Assembly (NCBI RefSeq): GCF_016595505.1 | Contig: NZ_JAENIL010000008.1 | Coordinates: 1-64,000, forward strand | Length of the DNA stretch: 64,000 bases | DNA from: Pelagicoccus mobilis | GTDB lineage: Bacteria > Verrucomicrobiota > Verrucomicrobiia > Opitutales > Opitutaceae | Reading direction: 5' to 3' | Shown here: positions 60,064 through 64,000 of the stretch, one piece after another | Numbering within the stretch: the first letter of the stretch is position 1 | Layout of the letters: the number at the start of each line of letters is the position of its first letter | Position numbers and translations under genes: made by a program | Notes under the pieces: model-generated | What the model was told of the DNA's origin: nothing | The model's database searches: none | What the model saw: the letters and a program-made list of their open reading frames with translations, nothing else

Positions 60064-60963
60064 CTAGGCTTCCGCTTCGGCGTCGCCGAGTTGTTCGAGC
60101 AGGTGCTTTGTTAGCTTGATGTAATCTTCGGCGAGGTTGATCGAAGCGTCTTGCTTTGACATGAGTACGGTTGGAATACCGAGCATTACGGCACGTCCTA
60201 CCGTTACCGAATGTCTGACAAGGTCTGGGTAGATGTGAGTCTTTTCCGAGACCTTGCCTTGGGTCTTGAAGCGGTCGATTTGGGAGTTGAAGCGTTCGAG
60301 TGGCACGTGGATTTTGGTGCCCGGTTTCACTGCATTGAGGGCGATGCCCACGATTTCGGGTGATGGGGATCCTGCTGAAAGGCGTTGCGTCTCGGTGTCG
60401 GTCTTGAAGCGAGCGAGTTTGTCCACGAGGAGGTGAAATCCGATGATGCTCAGCGCGTCAGGATTGGATGGCACGAGTACGTGGTCGGATGCGAATAGGG
60501 CGCATTGGGTGGTGTAGAAGAAGTTTGGGGGGCAATCGAAGAGGATGAAGTCGTAGTCGTCCTCGACCTCGCTCAAGGCTTCGTAGAAACGGCGATAGAA
60601 GGGTTTATTCTCGATTTGCGGCACCTCGTGCTCGAGGTCCATGAGTGTGAAGGAGGCTGGTGCAAGGTCGAGGCGTGGGAGCATCTCATCTCCGTCTGTA
60701 TCGCGGATGGGACTACGTTGAATGCAGTCGGACATCTTGGCGGACGGGTCCTTGAAAAGATTGAGCAGAAATTTCTCAGGGGTTTTATTTAAGCCATTCC
60801 AACGATCGAGTCGCATGAGCCAGATGCTCGCGTTGCTTTGAGCGTCGAAGTCGACGATCAGGACGCGTCGTCCCATATAAGCGAGGCAGGCTCCCATATT
60901 CACGAGGAGAGATGTTTTTCCTACGCCGCCCTTGATGTTCAGAAAGCTTATTTTCTGTGCCAT
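60064..60963 (-). CDS. Orphan ParA-family ATPase
   Basis: A 299-residue ParA/Soj-type ATPase that would bind DNA non-specifically and position a cargo. The deviant Walker A is LNIKGGVGKTSLLVNMGACL with the signature Lys, Walker A' is VLIVDFDAQSNAS, and Walker B is FILFDCPPNF. No HTH domain is present at the N terminus. No parB or parS is visible next to it, so chromosome segregation is not the first guess. It is divergent, across 165 bp, from a very acidic protein with a Lys tail that could be its partner. Confidence 0.9.
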   Translation of the reverse strand: MAQKISFLNIKGGVGKTSLLVNMGACLAYMGRRVLIVDFDAQSNASIWLMRLDRWNGLNKTPEKFLLNLFKDPSAKMSDCIQRSPIRDTDGDEMLPRLDLAPASFTLMDLEHEVPQIENKPFYRRFYEALSEVEDDYDFILFDCPPNFFYTTQCALFASDHVLVPSNPDALSIIGFHLLVDKLARFKTDTETQRLSAGSPSPEIVGIALNAVKPGTKIHVPLERFNSQIDRFKTQGKVSEKTHIYPDLVRHSVTVGRAVMLGIPTVLMSKQDASINLAEDYIKLTKHLLEQLGDAEAEA

Positions 60964-61128
60964 GTCTAATTTCGTATGTGTGACAGTCCGCTCGAAGTGG
61001 AGTCGAGAACTGCGTTGCTCGCAAAATAAAATGCTGTCTCGCTTGGCTTTAACAATTCTTTAATCGAGGTGGTGGCGATCAAGTGTTTACAGATTGGCCG
61101 CCTCATCTACACTGATTTTGTTTTCTTG

Positions 61129-62091
61129 ATGGCAGACTCGAATACAGACGGATCCATTTTCACTGAAATGGCGGCGCGCAGAAGCCGCTCGGACGAATTG
61201 CAAGCTAAAGCGATTGAGCAAGGGCTAGTTGTGGAGCAGGTAGTGACTGCGGCCCCGGAGGAATTGAGCGTTGAAGCCGAGCCCGATATGAAGCCGGCGT
61301 TTGATATGGAGAGTTTCGAGTCTTCGCTAGTATCTGAAAACGAATTACAGCCAGTTGAGACTGAAGAGACGCCGGAGTCGTTACTTGAGATTCCCGCGGA
61401 TCCTGTTTCCGAGACTTTGACGGAGGCCGAAGAGCCTATCCGGAGTTTGGATACGGAGCCAGGTGAGCATTTGCCGACTGAGGTTGAAGCGACACCTGAG
61501 GCTGAGGTGACTGAAGAGTTCGAAGCTTCGGATGGGGAAGCCGATGTAGATGAACCCATTTTGGCTGAGGTCGAAGCTGAAGTCGATGTTGACTCTTCGT
61601 CTGAAGTGGAGCTGGAGGCGGAGGAAGAGCCAGTATCTCAATCTGCAGAAGAAACCGTTGCCGCCAAGGAGGTCGTGGAATCGCCTGAGGGAGTTGAAGC
61701 CGGTGAGATTTCTGAAGAATTGCCAGAAGAGGAAGGATCTGCTTCTCAAGAAGATCTGATCGAGCAAAGCGGCGATTTGCTAGGTGAAGCTCCGGAGCCT
61801 ATCTCGGATGCGGAGGTGATCATGGCTGCGGAGGAATTGGTCGATAGAATCGGTTCGGTGGTTGATATTCAGAGTTTGCCAAAGACGCAGCCGTCTCGGG
61901 TTCTTTCGAAAGTCGCTAAGTCTGAGGAAAACGAGGAAAAGAAAGCGGAACCGGAGGCGATCCGATTACCCGAAGAAAACGAAGCTCCGAAGTCGGTGGA
62001 GAGTGCTGCAGAGCCGGAGCCGAGCCCGACGAAACCGAAGAAGAAAAAGAAGAAGGTATCGCTTCTAGATAGCTACTTCAAGGGGCTGTAA
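61129..62091 (+). CDS. Very acidic, probably disordered protein with a Lys-rich tail
   Basis: A 320-residue protein of unknown function. Residues 1-35 include a possible helix (GSIFTEMAARRSRSDELQAK). Residues 40-235 are dominated by Glu, with Val/Ala/Pro/Ser repeats of the type EVEAEVD and TEEFEASDGEAD, and have almost no basic residues. A short helix-prone stretch follows (AEVIMAAEELVDRIGSVVDI), then a second acidic/basic region, a run KPKKKKKK and the end VSLLDSYFKGL. Start at ATG 61129; the frame is open to 61069. Divergent from the orphan ParA. Similar composition is seen in McdB-like adaptors of ParA-type positioning systems, which is only an analogy. Confidence 0.7.
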   Translation: MADSNTDGSIFTEMAARRSRSDELQAKAIEQGLVVEQVVTAAPEELSVEAEPDMKPAFDMESFESSLVSENELQPVETEETPESLLEIPADPVSETLTEAEEPIRSLDTEPGEHLPTEVEATPEAEVTEEFEASDGEADVDEPILAEVEAEVDVDSSSEVELEAEEEPVSQSAEETVAAKEVVESPEGVEAGEISEELPEEEGSASQEDLIEQSGDLLGEAPEPISDAEVIMAAEELVDRIGSVVDIQSLPKTQPSRVLSKVAKSEENEEKKAEPEAIRLPEENEAPKSVESAAEPEPSPTKPKKKKKKVSLLDSYFKGL

Positions 62092-62130
62092 GCGAAAGGC
62101 GAACTCTCCTGTCTACATTTTCAAGGTCGC

Positions 62131-62862
62131 CTAGTACTTGAGTTCTTGCTCAAGAAAGTTTCGCAGCTCTGGCGTGTTTGGTGTATCGAAGATGTCTGAG
62201 CTGGAACCGTATTCGGCGACTTCGCCGTTTGTGATAAAGGCGATGGAATCGCTCACGCGTTTTGCGAAGCTCATCTGGTGGGTTACGACGATGCAGTCTG
62301 TGCCATCCTGTATTAGCTCTTCAATTACGTCGAGGACCTCCGCGCTCATGTTGGGGTCGAGGGCGGAAGTGGGTTCGTCGAAGAGTAGAAGGGCAGGGTC
62401 GTGGGCTAGGGCTCTCGCGATTGCGACGCGTTGATTTTGACCGCCGGAAAGCTCGGACGGCTTCTTGTGGCTGTGTTCTGAGAGCTGGAGGCGGTCGAGT
62501 AGTTCGTTTGCTCGTGATTGGGCGGCTGTTTTGTTGAAACCGTGGACTTTCTCGAGGGGGAGGGTTATGTTGGTAAGGGCGTCGAGATGAGGGAACAGGT
62601 TGTATGCTTGGAAGACTACGCCGATCGATTTGCGGTATTCTAGGAGCTTTCGTTCATCGTTTGCTAGGAGTTGGCCGTTTAGGGAGATTTGTCCGCTATC
62701 TGCTTTTTCCAAACCGGCGATCAGGCGAAGCGTGGTGGATTTCCCTCCTCCAGAGGGGCCGATGAGGGTGAGGCAACGGCTTGAGTCGAGTTCAAGGTTT
62801 AGTCCCTTCAACGCGGAAAACTCGCCGTAGCGTTTGCTGACATTTTTAAGCGAGAGGTTCAT
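62131..62862 (-). CDS. Polar amino-acid ABC transporter ATPase (GlnQ/HisP type)
   Basis: A 243-residue ATPase that drives import. It has Walker A LIGPSGGGKSTTLRLIAGLE, Q loop VFQAYNLFPHLDALTNI, signature ELSGGQNQRVAIARAL, Walker B ALLLFDEPTSALDP and the switch His in IVVTHQMSFAKRV. GYNLFPHLDALTN-like wording and VTHQM are typical of the polar amino-acid family. The upstream permease overlaps by 4 bp (ATGA), so the three genes form an operon binding protein-permease-ATPase. Confidence 0.93.
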   Translation of the reverse strand: MNLSLKNVSKRYGEFSALKGLNLELDSSRCLTLIGPSGGGKSTTLRLIAGLEKADSGQISLNGQLLANDERKLLEYRKSIGVVFQAYNLFPHLDALTNITLPLEKVHGFNKTAAQSRANELLDRLQLSEHSHKKPSELSGGQNQRVAIARALAHDPALLLFDEPTSALDPNMSAEVLDVIEELIQDGTDCIVVTHQMSFAKRVSDSIAFITNGEVAEYGSSSDIFDTPNTPELRNFLEQELKY

Positions 62863-63647
62863 GAATCGAATGCGAGCTGCTTTTCGAGGCGTCGAGACAG
62901 GTGGAAGATGGGAAGCGTCAGAATGAGGTAGCCTATGGCTAGGGGGAAAAAGCTCTCAAAGGCGCTTAGAGTCGAGGTGTTCACCTCTTGAGCGTTTAGC
63001 GTGAACTCGCTGATGGCTATGATGGAGAGGAGCGAGGAGTCCTTGATCAGGTTTGCGAATTGTCCAGCGAGAGCTGGAAGGCTGCGCCTGAGGGCTTGCG
63101 GAAATACGACGTAGCGGAAGGTTTGGTAGGGGGTGAAGCCGATGGATTTTGCCGAAAGGAGTTGAGAGCTGCCAACGGATTCGATGCCGGCTCGAAATAT
63201 TTCGGAGACATAGGCTCCGCTAAAAAGAGAGAGAATGAGAATGCCGACGATGTAGCGATTTTCGAGATGTATCGCATCGGCGAATACGTAGAAAATCATG
63301 AGCATCTGAACGAGCAGGGGCGTTCCACGGGTAACTTCTACATAGATTTTAAACAAGTAGCGTAGGGGAAGAAAACGAGAACGCGTGGCAAGAGCGGAGA
63401 TTCCTCCAATCAGGCAGCTCGTGATCAATGCGGCTGCGGACACGCCAACTGTTACCAGCCAACCTTCAATGAATTTTGTCCGATACTTGTAGACGGAGCT
63501 CCAGTTCCAGTTGTAATCAAGAGAGGCAAACGCTGCGAAAGCGAGAAGGCAGAGAAATGAAAGGGCTAGCGCAAAGCTGAGCACTACGCCCAGATTGCGT
63601 GTCGGTTGGTTGGGTTGATCCCCTTCCTGAATCAGGAGTCCTTTCAC
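62859..63647 (-). CDS. Polar amino-acid ABC transporter permease (HisM/GlnP type)
   Basis: A 262-residue inner-membrane subunit with about five spans. It carries the family N-terminal block WLVTVGVSAAALITSCLIGG, then YLFKIYVEVTRGTPLLVQML and the EAA loop AKSIGFTPYQTFRYVVFPQALRRSLPALAGQF (key part FPQALRRSLPAL). One permease gene is seen, so a homodimer is likely. It begins 4 bp after the binding-protein stop and overlaps the ATPase gene. Confidence 0.93.
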   Translation of the reverse strand: MKGLLIQEGDQPNQPTRNLGVVLSFALALSFLCLLAFAAFASLDYNWNWSSVYKYRTKFIEGWLVTVGVSAAALITSCLIGGISALATRSRFLPLRYLFKIYVEVTRGTPLLVQMLMIFYVFADAIHLENRYIVGILILSLFSGAYVSEIFRAGIESVGSSQLLSAKSIGFTPYQTFRYVVFPQALRRSLPALAGQFANLIKDSSLLSIIAISEFTLNAQEVNTSTLSAFESFFPLAIGYLILTLPIFHLSRRLEKQLAFDS

Positions 63648-63650
63648 CGG

Positions 63651-64000
63651 CTAGAATAGGAAGGGATAACCGAGCTCCTTGAAAGCTTTCTTTTCCTCGG
63701 AGAGGTAGCGGTCGCCTAATTCTTCGAAGCCGCCGTCCGCTTTGAATTTCGTGAGAAAGGCGTTCACCGAGTTTACGAGCTCTTGGTTGCCTTTGCGGAT
63801 TCCGATGGCCCAGTGTTCCGTTTTGAAAGGCTTTAGAATCGGGCGTGTCGTGTCCGGATGCCGTTTCCAATTTCTGAACGTGGACATCTGGTCGTAGATG
63901 AAAGCGTCGGCCTTGCCTTGGGTGACCTCGACGACTGCGCTTGTTTCTTTTTCGAGGGGGAGCACTGTCGCGTGCTTTACGTGGTCGATCGCGTAGAGGT
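63651..64000 (-). CDS. Polar amino-acid ABC transporter solute-binding protein (C-terminal part)
   Basis: The gene enters from beyond the right end; only the last 115 or so residues are here. The frame stays open to 64000 (LYAIDHVKHATVLPLEKETS), so the GTG at 63965 is an internal Val, not a start. ALVEVTQGKADAFIYDQMST-like block (seen as VVEVTQGKADAFIYDQM) and WAIGIRKGNQELVNSVNAFL are typical of family 3 binding proteins (GlnH/HisJ). The ligand is unknown. Confidence 0.88.
   Translation of the reverse strand, partial: LYAIDHVKHATVLPLEKETSAVVEVTQGKADAFIYDQMSTFRNWKRHPDTTRPILKPFKTEHWAIGIRKGNQELVNSVNAFLTKFKADGGFEELGDRYLSEEKKAFKELGYPFLF

Noticed and set aside
61107-61767. Ser- and Arg-rich open frames on the minus strand and +2 frame across the acidic gene
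   Set aside because: They are by-products of the Glu-codon-rich sequence of the real plus-strand gene, with no ribosome sites or family motifs.
63651-63965. A short 104-residue binding protein starting at GTG 63965
   Set aside because: The frame remains open to the window end with matching family residues, so it is the end of a longer gene.

Overview
The window looks like chromosomal DNA of a free-living, probably marine member of the Verrucomicrobiota, most likely class Opitutae (Puniceicoccales or Pelagicoccus-like). This is an inference from gene content. The strongest marker is the five-gene pilus-type block at 29370-36277. Its order, and one recognisable member resembling Amuc_1100, match the Akkermansia muciniphila Amuc_1102-1098 locus. 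A 16S gene would be needed to confirm the placement, and none is present. No tRNA, rRNA, CRISPR, prophage or insertion sequence was recognised.

Layout. 1-7811 is housekeeping: rpoN, an A-type Fe-S protein, a VOC protein, a UbiE/MenG methyltransferase, an unusual ClpX/HslU-like AAA+ unfoldase, an HU-family protein, hisS and a lipid-side hydrolase. Palindromic REP/REPIN-like elements lie right behind several stop codons here. 7921-15703 is an amino-acid block, serA-plsY-hom-lysC-thrC-cimA, which makes serine, threonine and the isoleucine precursor citramalate and also carries an acyltransferase for phospholipids. 15713-20932 (minus strand) holds cardiolipin synthase, Ogt, a polyprenyl-phosphate sugar transferase, a GspB-like protein and an ExeA-like ATPase, a set that suggests envelope or exopolysaccharide work. 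21024-25080 has an FtsB/DivIC-like protein, a UDP-sugar pyrophosphorylase and a PAS/receiver protein whose kinase core is degenerate. 25146-28593 is the pyruvate dehydrogenase operon pdhABC (minus strand).

29370-36277 is the type IV pilus-type assembly locus: an Amuc_1102-position secreted protein, a PilM-PilN fusion, PilO- and PilP-position proteins and a secretin. It is followed by a free-standing 5'-3' exonuclease, an ECF sigma/anti-sigma pair, a flavoprotein and an RluA-type pseudouridine synthase. 41023-52026 is a pectin/hexuronate region: PL10 pectate lyase, a three-part TRAP transporter, a LacI-type regulator, two 2-hydroxyacid-type dehydrogenases, KDG kinase, a fructuronate-reductase-like SDR and uronate isomerase. 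A recurrent AACGTTA sequence in its control regions may be the LacI-family operator. The hexonate dehydratase and KDPG aldolase are not in the window.

52237-58009 is a signalling island: a hybrid kinase, a large multi-PAS/GAF kinase with an internal duplication, and an Rcp1-type response regulator. 58088-64000 holds a DUF2911 protein, an aldo/keto reductase, an orphan ParA divergent from a very acidic Lys-tailed protein, and a polar amino-acid ABC transporter cut by the window end. All coordinates, domain limits and motifs come from reading the sequence. Family names come from recognised motifs and were not checked against databases.
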